This document shows positions 13,384 to 25,455 of a stretch of DNA of 64,000 bases, in pieces. Position numbers and translations under genes: made by a program. Under the pieces are notes generated by a model. The model worked only from the letters and a program-made list of their open reading frames with translations. It was not told where the DNA came from and did no database searches. Every line of letters starts with the position of its first letter. Within the stretch, counting starts at the first letter, position 1. Source of the DNA: Apostichopus japonicus (lineage: Eukaryota > Echinodermata > Holothuroidea > Aspidochirotida > Stichopodidae); the NCBI RefSeq assembly GCF_037975245.1, contig NC_092565.1, positions 13,733,499 through 13,797,498 on the forward strand. The letters are read 5' to 3'.

Positions 13384-14323
13384 TCATAATTGACACACCC
13401 CCGCAATTGACGCACCTCCAAATAGATTACTAGTGCGTTACAGAAGGGAACCTAAACTTTTTGCAGCGAAGCAGAGTTATATATTCCATGAATTTGAATC
13501 CATTACAGATATGTGCTGATCAAATTGTGTTTTTTTAAAAGCCTTCCCCCAGTTTTGCAAGTTTCTTGGTATTTGAAAATGTTACTCCCTAAAAATAACC
13601 AAAATTACCTTAATATGATACCACTACTCTCTGAGACTGACCTGTCAGAGCTTAGCGGCTCAGAGCAAAGCAAACAGCATCAAAAGTCAATAAATGTATA
13701 CTTAGGCCAACATTACAGCTAGCTTATTGATGAATGCGTCAGTGTAGGCGGGGGTATGAAAGAACTTGACACGGAATACATTTTGTGGCCTAATTCTGCT
13801 TCAGTGTACGATGCGTAGTCACAAAAAATAAATACTCTGAGATCATTTCAACTTTGAGGAACTACACATATAAAAATCTCATACAGTTGAGTGATTTGTA
13901 CTTTTCGTTGATAGACATTATTAATCAAATCATTAAAGGGAGTGAAGACTCATGCAAAAAGAAACGTCTAATGCCGGTAATCTGACCTAGTTTCGAATGA
14001 GGTGTAACAGAAGTGTTAGACACCACTATTGATCCTAGAAAATACACGTGTCCAGCTTGCTACCATCGGTAATTGGACACAAATGTACAGTCAGTATGTA
14101 CAGCTGCGGTCAATACCCACAGCACAGTGTATAAACGATACAGCGATGGACATCTTAGGTCCGGCTAAAAAATAAATAACAAAGTATCACGTTTCATTTT
14201 TGTCTGCATTTTGTAGCTACACAAACAAAAGGTCACTTGCAAGCAACATAAAGTTAACTTTTTCAGATGGCTGTACTGGGTCTGGGGGGACTCTTCAATG
14301 CCTTTTAGGTGCGTCAATTATGA
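13384..14323. mobile_element. Candidate TIR (MITE-like) element
   Basis: The left end reads TCATAATTGACACACC, followed by a second ATTGACGCACCT. The right end, read on the other strand, gives TCATAATTGACGCACCT. The terminal inverted repeat is about 17 bp around a 0.9-kb AT-rich interior. The interior has no coding sequence that I recognise. I could not define a target-site duplication. It could be a non-autonomous DNA transposon or a chance inverted repeat; the double occurrence of the motif at the left end favours the former. Confidence 0.45.
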
Positions 14324-16639
14324 GCCCACCATGCTACTACTGCGCAGATTGATAACATTTGTCTCAATTAACAAGTTTGCCCTTGGAAGGTAAAGAAGTA
14401 AAGAGTAAATATTTGATTGTTCATCTTGTTAGAGATTCCTTTAAAAGACCTACTGTACTATGTTGGCCCCAATTTTAATATGTTCTTTCGCTTTGTGAAT
14501 GTATATATTGTTACGTTGGGGTGTGCTCCGGCTCAGTTAGTTTGGGCTCCGTTATTAAATAAGTATAATGAACAACAGATAAAGAGAAACTCCAGACATA
14601 GATATAATTGTATAGAATATGAGCTTTATTGCTGGAGTGTATCTGAAGTGCAGTCTCTGAAGTCTGGAATCTTAGTCTTTTACATATTAAAAAACAACAG
14701 TATTTAAGTCATTTCAACTTCCTGTGAGGGGGCAATAACCTCTCTGTGACATAAACTCTTGGTCTTACTTATAATTACTAAGGCACATGGAGATGACTAT
14801 GACTAACCTTATTTGTAATACACATGTATGAGATGCAACAGGTTGTCATCTGTGTTTAAGCATGAGTATTTCATGGAATTAAGACAAAGGGGGCTTCTAC
14901 GAATATGATGTGGGTGTAGGGTGAATAAGTCATGAACAGGAAGTAAGCAGTTACTCTTAAGACAAAGAGGCATGGAAGCAAATGTTTAAAGTAATATGAT
15001 GGGGATATAACTACTGTACATACTACATTACAATATGCAAAACTCCATGGCAATGGTTTAAGAATGGCATATTCAGCAGGAACTGCTTCTTGTGTAAATA
15101 TCTTGGTTTTACCATTATTAGCTATGTGGCCTTAAGAAAGTAAACTTAAGCAGACTTAGAAAAAACAATAAATGTTGTTTCTTGGCTGATTAGGTAAATA
15201 ATTCAATGAGAGATTGAGCACAAAGTATTTGCAGTGTTAATTACCCCCTTATGAACTGACATGACATTCACAGCAACAACCAGCCTGCAAGTCAGATCCT
15301 ACGGGAGATGAAAACGCCTTGAAATGCTACATGTTAATTTCATCTCAAACCGAAGAGCAAATTCGCAAGTTCACTGTCATAGCACATGGTAGAACAACTT
15401 TTGATTTTCTCGTTAAATGTCACTCCCTGAGCAGTGAGCAACATCATATAGCAACCTATTTGTTGCCAAGAGTTTCAATGTTTTTCTAATTTTACGATGT
15501 TTTTACCTAATACTAATTGAATAGCATATTATGATGTTAGGTAAGTGGTTGTCTGGTTGATCAACTTCAAAATATAATCATACTACATAGGCCAGCTTTC
15601 TAGGTTAAACAATGTTTATCATTAATTGTTACAAAAATGTTTTAAAAAGGAAGCACTGCTAGCTAACATGTTTGTTACTTGCAATGGTACAATAAGGAAT
15701 GCAATAGGGCACAAGAAACTGGGGTTGCAGAAAATTAGGCAGACATGACATGAAATGCCCCTTACAGAAATTGACACAAATTATGCAGCCTTGCATCCAA
15801 TGATAATCATTTGAGTCAACAAATCCACTGTCTCTGATTTCCTGGCTATGAGTCTTATCTGACTAAGAAGGTATAAATCTTTCTTTGGAATGACAGTAAC
15901 ATAATATTTAATCACTCTGCAAAGAAGCCAACTCTGAAGTTATCCCAGCGTAATTAAAAAGTGGTCTTGCCTGGCCATGCAATTTGTGTACACAAGAGTG
16001 ATAAGCACCCAGCTTTACAGCTGGAAGTGTGAACTCCAATATCAACTTTCTGCTGAAAACCAGAGTTGTGGCCTATATATCAGGAATTCAAGAGTGTTCA
16101 ATTCTGTAAGGGTCACTTTCATAGCATGTGTAGTATAATGGCACTAGACTAGGTTATCTGTGTTATGGAAAGTTGTGCGGTATGTGGTTACTGTAAGTGA
16201 AAATTCTTACAGTGTGGACACTGGCATTTGAAGTTACTTGTGTTCACAAAATGGTCAACACTTGGGAATGATTTAAACGGCTTCAGTTTACATGGTTCTA
16301 TTGCTTTTGATTTCTCTTTTGCTAACTGTTTTGGCAATTTCACAAATCTGTTCAGGTGATGCAGAATTTATTTTGCAGGTGGTTCAATTCCACCAACAGA
16401 AATGACCCAGCCATACAGTTTCAAGAAGGAATACAAAGAAATAAACATATATATACCGATAACCGACAGTGAAACAGTTAGTTTCACACATGGGCGGCAA
16501 TCATGAGGGAGGGGGGAGGGATGGGGACAAGTCTCCCCCAATATTTAAGGTAGGGGATATAGTATCTAATATCCCACCAATATTTGGTTGCATAGTTTAT
16601 TTTGTGTGGCTACTGTATGAATAGAAAATAATGCGTGAG
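14324..16639. other. No gene seen
   Basis: AT-rich sequence of ordinary complexity. The reading frames are short and show no family motif and no convincing splice borders. Confidence 0.5.
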
Positions 16640-16700
16640 ATTATTTATCCAAATCATATTTGGCGGTGGTGAAACCTTCATCCAACACATGCTGCATGAG
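16640..16700 (+). CDS. Candidate internal exon, unknown gene
   Basis: The segment ends at a perfect donor (GAG|GTAAGTGAC at 16701). It can join in frame to the next candidate exon at 17007: it ends with AG, which the first G of the next exon completes to AGG. The 20 whole codons start YLSKSYLAVV and end in SSNTCCM before the split codon. The acceptor (GTGAG at 16639) has a poor pyrimidine tract, and an in-frame stop lies just upstream, so the left border is uncertain. I recognise no family. Confidence 0.3.
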
Positions 16701-17006
16701 GTAAGTGACACTTCGAGGTCGTTTCTTTGATCTGTGACCGTATACAGTAGTTGCCACTCATCATTATTATCATGTCTGTACATCTATTGTGTATGAGGCT
16801 TAATTGTATAACATTATTTTCAATTTACTGCGTAGTAGTGTCATTCTTTTTATTTTCTTGACACCAGTTTGTTTTGATACTCCTAACTATAATAAAAGTT
16901 AAATACTGGGTACCTTTTCGAGACAAATGTTGGTTATTTCCTTTCTATGTTGTTATTAAAGTTTAACAACTAACATGAACATTGATAGTGATTTTGTGTT
17001 TTGTAG

Positions 17007-17082
17007 GAATGAACCAACAGTCTACCGTGCGTTTATCACACGGATAATGCAGGAACGGGGGCTCAACGATATTGTTGGATGA
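17007..17082 (+). CDS. Candidate terminal exon, unknown gene
   Basis: It follows the acceptor TTTTGTGTTTTGTAG and encodes a short C-terminus that begins NEPTVYRAFITR and ends NDIVG, then TGA at 17080-17082. Its first base completes the codon split at the donor at 16700, so the two segments would make the 3' end of one spliced reading frame. The sequence has balanced amino-acid use, unlike the surrounding AT-rich noise. No family was recognised. Confidence 0.35.
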
Positions 17083-18779
17083 ACTACAGTAACTCTATAC
17101 GGCTTCGTGCATTACTTGGCCATAAATCCGTTCGTGCATTATCCTGCAATGAAAGCAAGAACTGAGACTGTTTTTTGGTTAACATCTAGTTATTTTAAAA
17201 TGGTAACATTTGCCCAAACTGTGTTACGTTAACCCAAAATGAGCATGTTTCTCATGCTTTAAATGAGTTATTTAGTCATGCTCATAATACCTGAGAGGTT
17301 TCAGGTAACCGTGCATGCTGGTTTATACTCCATACTTGGGGAGTATGCTATAAACATTATGCCAGGGACAGGAGGACCGAGGTGTTTTTGGGCCTTCACA
17401 AGCATTATTTAATTATTATAGAAATTACGATGGCCCAGATGAGACATGGAATTTTCGAACGTTTCATGTCATATGCTTTCCCTTCTTTAAAGTGTCCAAG
17501 TTTTGAGTGTGTGACTTTCTATAGAAGAAAAGAAATAGGATCGGAAATTAGATGTATTGTGTCGGGTGAATGAAACGAATATTGATCATTTGTTTGCCAA
17601 ACACTCTTCTGCTAATACAATGGATCCAGTTGAATGATTTAGTACTGCCGTGTAGTACATCCCTCATTGACAAGTGACAAATAGAAACATATGTACTCTT
17701 TTCCCCCACTTTTCTAAGTGAGGGGAGGTGTGTAGGTGCATGGGGTGGGGCAGTAGCCCTCTCTGCCCTCCTGTTTGTACGATGTGTACTTAAGTATATA
17801 TGTGGTTGTAATGGAATCCCACATTTTGGGTATTAGAAATGTCGATGTTCAAAAGCTGCGAATATTTACCGGACATTCGCTGAAATTAACCATATTCAAG
17901 TTTTTTTCTACCACTCATTCAGCCTCCTTCCCGTGGAAATTCATCCTGATAGAAAATTAATATGTTGTTGTAATGTTACTGGCGCTATTTGTATTTGCCT
18001 AAATAATAATTGCTAATGACATCTCTTTCTCTTTTCAATCATGTTGAAAAACTCACTGTGAAAACAAACTCTCCTGTTTGTTTATTTGAAATCTCGCTAT
18101 GAATATCAGTCATTTAGACGGTTGTAGAAGCGAGAAAGGTGAATTTACTTTAATTCCATCCAAAACAATGAAGCAAACACCACCCCAAATGGCACCCAAA
18201 GATCGATTACTATTTCACTGTGACGAATACCTGACCGAATTTGCTTGATGTGAGTTTACGAACTTCAACTCGACCTCAAAGAGAAGAAAATGAAGAAGAC
18301 CGTAGTCGGGCCTGCATCTATATTTCTCTTCTGTAGCGCGAAAAGAACTTTAAATATTCCAGTAAGAAGCCAAAGTAGCTCGAGTTGTAAAGTGAGTGAA
18401 AGTGGTAGAGTAAGGGTTGGAGTAACAGGAGTAGGTAAGTGGATTGTCATATTATCTCAGTTATGAAGGTTCCAGAGTTGTGCATGTACTAGATTCGCGA
18501 TTAGGCCTAGCCTACTTAGATTGTTGTGTAGTATCAGCATGGTGTACGGTAACTTCGCGTATTCCCTAAATTCGCGTTACTGTGTTATACATATGTAGTT
18601 GCACAAATAGTCAAATTGTAACCACTTTCATTAACAATTTCAATATACAAACATGAACAAATGCAGCCAAAACAAGGCATCATCAATTTTGTGATCTGAT
18701 ACACTTTCATGGATTATTCCACAGAGTCAGGGGAATTTTTCCTTGCTTTGAGCAGTTTGACTCACACTTCAGTTTTCTG
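17083..18779. other. No gene seen
   Basis: AT-rich intergenic or intronic sequence with a G-rich patch near 17718-17750. No supported coding segment or repeat structure. Confidence 0.5.
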
Positions 18780-19375
18780 TAAGAGGACATCATAGTTAGG
18801 CTTCATAAGCAGTTTGTTAGGCCTCATCTGGAGTATGCTTTGCAGGCTTGGAACCCATATTTTGCTAAGGATAAGGAAGTACTTGAAAAGGTCCAGAGGA
18901 GGGCTACTTGGATGATTAGTTCCTTAAAGAGGGTTCCTTATTATAGGCTGTTACAACTGTTGAATCTCACCACACTGGAGCTTAGGAGGTTACGTGGGGA
19001 CTTGATCCAGGTTTTCAAGATTGTGTATGGTTACGACAATTTATCCTTTACTGACTTTTTCATGTTGGCAAACAGTAGTTGTACAAGAGGTCATTGTCTT
19101 AACTTCAAAAGTCGCATAGTAGGATTAATATTCGGCATAACTTTTTTTCTAATAGGGTTGTGAATGAGTGGAATAGTTTGCCTGAGAAAGTTGTACTTGC
19201 AAGTAGTGTCAATGGGTTTAAGAATGCTTTGGACAAGCACTTTAAGCATTGTAATCGGGTCTGAGTGTTTGTGTCTTCAGTTTTTTCCCTCTCTTTATAG
19301 GGTCCTTGATGGGGACTTAAGTGTCCCTCCTGATCCTTTTTTCTACTAAACTAAACTAAACTAAATTTGAGATTT
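18780..19375 (+). pseudogene. LINE reverse-transcriptase 3' end (CR1/L2-like), 5'-truncated
   Basis: From about 18798 the + strand encodes the region C-terminal to the RT core typical of CR1/L2-like LINEs. It reads KQFVRPHLEYALQAWNPY, then a lysine-rich VQRRAT block, then LLNLTTLELRRLRGDLIQVF. The frame shifts near 19125 and continues as VVNEWNSLPEKVV to a stop near 19262. The catalytic FADD box and everything upstream are missing, which is the usual 5' truncation of LINE copies. The tail is (CTAAA)n at about 19347-19364, a simple-repeat 3' end of the kind these clades use instead of poly(A). It is a dead fragment because of the truncation and frameshift. Confidence 0.85.
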
Positions 19376-20362
19376 TACACTCACACACTGCTGATCCAGT
19401 TCCAAGCTATTCACTGTTAAAATATGCTAAACCTCCGATATGTTCCTTTAAAGGCTAACTTTATGATGTTATCAGCTCTTCTAGAACAGGCTTTAATGTT
19501 AATGTTAAGTTTTGTTAACCCATTGCTTTACATAAATTCTCACTCAACCAAAGCATGTTCCTTTAACTTGATATTAAAACAACAACACTCTTGCACCCAT
19601 TGAAAGAAAATTAAACACCATCTATCCAAAAGTTGACAAATTTGTACTACCACTGTAAACATGTCATTTGAGACAGGTAAATATCTTTTTGTGATTTTGT
19701 GCTGGATCTGAGGAACTCAGCTAAATGGATAAAGTATTAGACTAAATAGTCTTGTCACTCTAAACCGATGAACCTCGGCAAATTAATGGGTCGTTCCCGT
19801 ACAAATTAAAAGTGGCATAAAAAATCTAGCCTGGTCTGATAGCACTGTTTTTCAACCATTCACAACAAATTAACTGAGGTTTGTTAAACTTTGTTTCTAA
19901 AGTCATCTTTTTTATGAATTTTTCCTTCATGTCTTTCCATTGTAATATAGCTTGTAAATCTATTGCAATCAAAAACTTTAACATTTTTTTTTACATTTTA
20001 TAATAATATTCTGTAACTACTGTAGTTGATACAACAATACTAGACATTTCACTAGTAGATGGGTTATAAATAATAATAAAAAAAATTGACATTTCTGACA
20101 TTACATAAGTTAGGGAAATCATTAAATGTTCTTAGATCTCTGTCTGTGGCTCTGACTCCCTCCCACCAAGAAAGTGTTAATCCCCCACCCCCTCCTATCA
20201 CCAAAAGCAATCCGTTTTTGCCCTTAAAATTACTGGCTATCGTTGACTCATTCAAGTCTTCAAATGTAACATGCATGATCTACACTTTATGCAGAGTTCT
20301 TACGTCTACATGGCTTGTGTATTCCTATCTAGTAATTTTCTTTCATACTCTTTTATGTACAG
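19376..20362. other. Intergenic or intronic, weak tRNA-like relic
   Basis: No gene seen. Near 19710-19775, TCAGCTAAATGGATAAAGT recalls a tRNA D-arm, but no B box follows, so I do not call a SINE. From about 20300 the sequence becomes a pyrimidine-rich tract leading to the acceptor at 20361. Confidence 0.4.
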
Positions 20363-20513
20363 ACCACCTATGGTGTCCACCATGGAACAGCTCCCCGAGA
20401 GACCTCCAGAAGACTTAAATTTGGAAGAGACTTGGGAAGATGACGAAACATCAGACAGAGACAATAAATTGGAATCCCAAGCCCCTGTAGCCGATTCAGG
20501 ATCCCTACTCTAG
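20363..20513 (+). CDS. Candidate acidic coding exon, unknown gene
   Basis: It follows a long pyrimidine tract and a good acceptor (CTTTTATGTACAG|ACC). The frame runs PPMVSTMEQLPERPPEDLNL, then a strongly acidic stretch (EETWEDDETSDRD) and an A/S-rich end, and stops at TAG 20511-20513. Composition rich in E, D, S and P is typical of disordered tails. Immediately downstream another frame continues in the same style (see 20514-20757), so the stop may result from a small indel. No family was recognised. Confidence 0.4.
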
Positions 20514-20754
20514 TCTCACTATGGACATGAAAGCCTCCATCTCACCTCCGAGTTAAGTACAGTCTAACTCTTACCAGATCAGGAAAGGCTTAACAGACGA
20601 TAACCTCCTGAAGGCAGAAGAAGACAGAAAAGTTTGTTCCAATTCTGGTAGCGACGTGCCGAACGCTTCATCGATCCAAAATGACAAGCTGATGGAAATT
20701 TCCCCCGAAGGGATTAGAAATAGGACTAAAGTTGAAGAAGAATCGGAAAGTGAT

Positions 20755-20757
<3 letters not shown>
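20514..20757 (+). pseudogene. Coding-like continuation in another frame
   Basis: After the TAG at 20513 a different frame reads LTMDMKASISPPS, hits a TAA, and then runs open from about 20563 as YQIRKGLTDDNLLKAEEDRK and a further 40 residues rich in E, S, D and N, up to the TA microsatellite. The composition matches the preceding exon. Either a decayed exon with two lesions or two exons with a small unseen intron would explain this; a base-calling indel is also possible. Confidence 0.3.

Positions 20758-20789
<32 letters not shown>
20758..20789. repeat. (TA)n microsatellite
   Basis: Uninterrupted TA dinucleotide repeat of about 31 bases at the end of the acidic coding-like stretch. Confidence 0.95.
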
Positions 20790-20791
<2 letters not shown>

Positions 20792-21222
20792 AATTGTACA
20801 ATTGTGCTATGAAACCAACTGTGGCTGGTCTGGAACTCGACCGAGTCGTCGGGAACACGATGCGTTTCGGTATTAGACCAGGATCTATATGATCCGTAAC
20901 TCATACAATGAATCTAAAAATAAATTCCGCATGTGATTGGAGAAATGAGCACATCTCCTGTGAATATCATGTAGTGCGTGGGGGGGGGGGGGCAGGTGGA
21001 TGCACCTATCACTTCTTGAGATTGTTCCAATCTGCGTGAAAATGCCCCACCACCCACCCCCCACAACCCCTACGCCCCACCCCTCTTATCACTTCCCGAT
21101 GGGTTACAAAACTTGAACAATAACCTTCGCCCGTAATACCAAAACCTTGACAAAATCCGGCAACACACCACTTCATCGATAGATAACGAGTCTAGTGATC
21201 GGGCTGTGTATTAGTGATGCTA

Positions 21223-22482
21223 GAGGTCGTGCATATGGCAAGCCCTTTAACATTTACCTCGCAATTAGACTTAAGTTGAATACATTTCACTTAAGTGGAA
21301 TACATTCTACTTAAGTGAAATGTTATTCCACTTAAGTAAAATGTATTCCACTTAAGTGGAATTCAATATCCCTTAAGTAGAATTCCATTTCTCTTAAGTG
21401 GAAATGGACATTTCTATTTCACTTAAGTGGATATGCCTCCCACTTAAGTGGAATTGTATTTCACTGTAGTGGAAATGCATTCCGCTTAAGTGGAATCGTA
21501 TTTCACTTAAGTGGAATACATTTCCACTTAAGTGGAATACATTTCCACTTAAGCTAAATAGCCCATCTATTTCACTTAAGTGGAATACAATTCCACTTAA
21601 GTGAAATGCATTTCCACTTAAGTGAAATACAATTCCATTTAAGTGGAATACATTTCCACTTAAGTGGAATTGTATTCCACTTAAGTGGAATACAATTTCA
21701 CTTAAGTGGAATAATATCTTTTGCTCGTCAATTTCACATAAGTGGAATTCTATTCTGCCAAAGTAAAATACAATTCCACTTAAGTGGAAGTGTTGATATG
21801 TGGCTTATATATAAATACAATTTAGGGTAATGTTCGGTAATGTTATTTTGGTAATGGTATTCATCTGGTACCAGGTCAGGTATGTACGTACTCACCTTGC
21901 ACGGATGTTAAGTGCTAGCTGGATCCCGATGGACAGCCGATATTTATTGTGCACATATCGACACCACGTATCGCGCCAAGTTGTTTATAATGGTGCGCAA
22001 AGGCATGGGCAAAGTTTGGCGTTGAATGTACTAGCCAATCACATTCCACTTAAGTGGAATAGACTAGCCAATCACATTCCACTCAAGTGAAATAGACTAT
22101 CCAATCACATTTCACTTAAGTGGAATTGTATTCCACTTAAGTGAAATAGAAAGGAAATTCCACTTAAGTGGAATACAATTCCACTTAAGTAGAATACAAT
22201 TCCACTTAAGTGAAATGCATTTCCACTTAAGTGAAATGCAATCCCCTTAAGTGAAATAGATTAAGCTTAAGTAAGATGCAGTGACAAGTTGATGAATTCA
22301 GCTTAAGTAAAATACAATTAAGCTTAAGTGGAATGGTATTCCACTTAAGTGAAATAGAATTCCACGTAAGTTAAATAGTATTCTGCTTAAGTGATATTGA
22401 ATTCCACTTAAGTGAAATGTATTCGACTTAAGTCGAATTGCGAGGTAAATGTTAAAACGGCTTGCCATACGTGCACTGACCT
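21223..22482. mobile_element. Foldback element made of CACTTAAGTG palindromes
   Basis: The ends are inverted copies of each other. The left end reads AGGTCGTGCATATGGCAAGCC, then a shared block ending in ATTTACCTCGCAATT at about 21256-21270. The right end, on the other strand, reads AGGTCAGTGCACGTATGGC and then the same ATTTACCTCGCAATT. Inside, dozens of copies of the 18-bp palindrome ATTCCACTTAAGTGGAAT and variants fill 21271-21790 and 22043-22440. They flank a 250-bp spacer that is itself partly unique. Any transcript would fold into many small hairpins, and the whole element into one large stem. There is no coding capacity; apparent frames with repeated FHLSG are translated repeat. Confidence 0.8.
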
Positions 22483-23692
22483 AAATGGAGTGTAACCACT
22501 CCCGATTTTGCAATTTCCCAAGATCAGGCCCGAAAAATCCCAAGACATTCCAAGAACACTGTGCTGTATGGATTTCTAGCAATATCCAGCGATATCTAGG
22601 GATGAATATCCCAAGATCTTACCTAAACTGAAGACAGATAGAGAATCGAAACCTTCAGTGTACTGAACTTGAAACTGCGTCTTTCGAAATGAAAAGAATG
22701 TCGGGAATTGCACAATAAACAAATCAAAGTTATTTATTTCAGTCTCATTTCAATTATTCGAATTTGTTAAGCAAACAGCAGATATCACATCATATAAGTG
22801 AGCATGAAAATGGCCTTCCAGGATGAACAGCCTCTAAACCATGGGCGCAGATCCTGGTGCGGACAGCGGGACGCGTCCCCATCAACTTTTTCAGTAGTGG
22901 GGACATGATATACCGTGTCCCCACCAATTTGTCTTGACCAATAGCTGCATTTCAAGTTCCCCTGTATTGAACCTTGGCGCTGTTAGATCCAGCCCAGCCC
23001 CGGTTCCTACGCCCTTGCTAACCACTGCGTCACAGCAACTGTTGAGAAATAATGCTATTTTTTTCTTCAAAATGGAACGGAGGGAGATGTTCAAAATGCT
23101 GTACTTGTAAACAGGATAACTCAACACGTACACCTTTATTGAACTTCATATTTCAAATGGTCTTAAAATTGGCATTATTTTCAGTGATTAATACTACCTG
23201 ACTCTAGGTTTGGCAGTGACTTGTGAAAATGTTTCATAGTGAAAATAAAACAATGTCATGTAACTCATTAATTATTAAAGGGGTGGCAGAGCTGCTTTTC
23301 TTGCTCAAATTGATCAAAGAATATGTTCATGTGCTCATACATAGAGCATCTGTATGTCTTTATTTCACATAGGAAGACTGTTCTCTCTGGGTATTGAAAC
23401 ATTTTGGAATATAAATTCTACATTTTTAAGTCCTTAAAAGATCTTAATTCTTTTGATTGCCTTGTTGCTAAAGTAATGGTCAAGGTAACGTTTCCTGAAT
23501 CTGCATAGCTCATGTCGCGGAGCGGTTGAAAACTATTAATATACAACAACCAGTTAAAACAACAGTATCAGGCAGTATTTTAGCACCCTCCGTTCCATTT
23601 TTGAAGAAAAAATTACGATTAAAACATTGAACACTTCTATCGCTTAGCATACAATTTCCGAGGAAACAACACCGTGAAACTGGAGAACATTT
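22483..23692. other. No gene seen
   Basis: AT-rich DNA. 22840-22960 (GGGCGCAGATCCTGG and GTGTCCCCACC motifs) looks like part of a dispersed repeat, but no second copy is in this window. Confidence 0.4.
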
Positions 23693-23872
23693 ATGAATAA
23701 GAAAGGTTTGATTTACCTGCTTTGAAATAACGTATGACTGGCAAGATGCGTCGAGCGCTCTCTATCGGCCTCGTTTTTGGTCAGTTTGCAACTTCAGAGG
23801 AACAATAGAAACCCGAAAAAACTTTTAAAACGAACAAAGGATTCACAAACCTTTGTTCTGCCTAGAAGATAA
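23693..23872 (+). repeat. Dispersed repeat, copy 1 (copy 2 at 26280-26445)
   Basis: The segment contains GGCAAGATGCGTCGAGC, CAGTTTGCAACTTC, GAGGAACAATAGAAA and a short hairpin CAAAGG..CCTTTG. The same blocks appear in order at 26280-26445, inside the foldback element there. Overall similarity is roughly 80 percent by eye. It may be the remains of another copy of that element. Confidence 0.65.
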
Positions 23873-23947
23873 GCAGAATGAAAATAAAATGAAACTGTTA
23901 GCAAACTGCTTATCCACTAGAGAGCCTGTGCAATAGAATGTGTAAAA

Positions 23948-23975
23948 GTTTCGATCCTAGCAGGATCTTCTTCAG
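23948..23975 (-). other. Hammerhead-core-like hairpin motif
   Basis: On the minus strand CTGAAGA is followed by a perfect 5-bp stem (GATCC, loop TGCTA, GGATC) and then GAAAC. CTGANGA, stem II, GAAA is the conserved core of hammerhead ribozymes such as those in Penelope-like retroelements. The 3' side lacks an obvious stem III partner and the UH cleavage site, so it may be an inactive relic or only a conserved 3'-end hairpin. It lies about 60 bp beyond the point where the Jockey-like fragment at 24035-25385 ends. Confidence 0.35.
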
Positions 23976-24034
23976 AGGCTAAAAAAATAAGATAAGCAGA
24001 AAGTTTGGTTTATTGTAGATTTGTGTGCGCGGAA

Positions 24035-25385
24035 TTAGCCCGATTGATACGGGAAAGGTGAAATTTGCTCTAGGTGGGTTATGGTGCGGTTATCTATAAT
24101 TCTTTCGAAAATCTTACCTAAGGCTGGGAGGAGACTAACTGGTCGATAGTTTTGAATTTTGGTGAGGTCTTTACTTAGTTTCGGTATTAAAATCTTTTTG
24201 GCGGATTTCCATGGGGTTGGGAAATAACCCAGTGTAAGGAGTTCGTTAAATAGTGGGAAAATATGAGAGTTAATGAATATCGGAGGGGAGTATTTTAGGC
24301 ATTTGGTCATTTATGTTGTCAGGACCAGTGGAGGATGCATGTTTTAGTGGCACTATACCAATTGTTTATATCTATTTCATTGAGCAGAGGGATGTTTTTG
24401 TTGAGACATTCTAATGGGTTGGTGTTAAAGCTGGTTGCATTACTGATAATTGTACGGTCTATTTCGTGTTTACAGCTGATATCGTATGCCAGCCATCGTA
24501 GATATTGAATATACTTTTAAAGTACGATTCAATTAGCTTTATTTGGTCTTGAGTTTTTGTGATGAGGTTACCTACGTTATCTCTAAGGCCTTGGTCTGTT
24601 TTACCTGTGTTTGGTGTTGTAATGGGGTTAATAATTTTTTTTTTAAATTTTCCAAAAGTGTTTCGGGTTTTTATCATTAATGATTAAATCGCAGTTGTTT
24701 TGGACGCGGTTGTTCATCCGCCAATATTTGTCTGTTTATTGCTATTTAAGTTGGTTGATTTGGGTTTTTAGAGTTGGGTCTCGGGAGATGATATAAGTTC
24801 TACGTAGGCGACGTCTTAGTTTCATAAGTGTAAGAATATTCTTATTTAGTTTTCGTTTTCTGTTTTGTTTTTAAGGGACAGTGTCTTTTGAAAGTATAGA
24901 AAATATGATGGGCAACGCTGTCACAGTAATTGTCGATGTAATTTAGCTCGTTGTTTTGGTTGTTGTATTTTGGGAGTCTGTTTTATTGTAGTTATACGTC
25001 AATTCGTTATTTGGTACGCAGTTGAGGTTTATGTCTAGCTCAAAAACGAGTGGAAAATGGTCACTGATTTAGTCATCTTCTAGGATTTGTATCGAATGTG
25101 TTTTAGTTGCGAGGTGATTTGAGGTTATATGGGTAGTCAAGTAGTTCTGTAATATTGTTTATTGGGTTCATCCTAGGTTTGGTATTTTGGTTAATTATCG
25201 TTAAGTTGTATTTATCACATATTTCTAAGAGAGACTTGCCTTTTTCAGAAAAAAATAATGTGGTGGGCATTTACTAGGAGTTTTTTTATTTTTTATTAGA
25301 ACTTTTTTTATTATATCGGTGGATATGGGCTCATTTGGGGGACTATAATCATACCACGAAAGTGTCCATTAGCTATAGGTTGCAT
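24035..25385 (-). pseudogene. Jockey-like LINE fragment: endonuclease and N-terminal RT
   Basis: Read from high to low coordinates. Near 25340 a frame gives YDYSPPNEPISTDIIKK, then NAHH near 25265 (part of the GDFNAHH metal site of APE endonucleases), then LLEICDKYNLTIIN. At about 25045-25068 it gives the terminal endonuclease motif ISDHFPL. After a lysine-rich linker (24459-24677), RT motif 1 appears as NYRPVSLLPALGKIFERII, and the fragment stops at YQSG (24037-24045), just after the second RT block. It has several frameshifts and stops. The order endonuclease, linker, RT is that of the Jockey clade. Both ends are truncated. The missing RT half is of the type retained at 32960-33880. Confidence 0.85.
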
Positions 25386-25455
25386 TGAGGGTGTGTTATT
25401 CTTGCGTCAAATGGCGTACCATGGAAGGGGGAGGGGGGTTGGGTGGTCTATCTGG

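Noticed and set aside
20571-20904. Minus-strand frames across the TA repeat
   Set aside because: Held open by the TA microsatellite (YIYIYI); the plus strand here has better coding character.
21606-21830. Frame with repeated FHLSGI
   Set aside because: Translated palindrome array of the foldback element; the repeat unit, not selection on protein, keeps it open.
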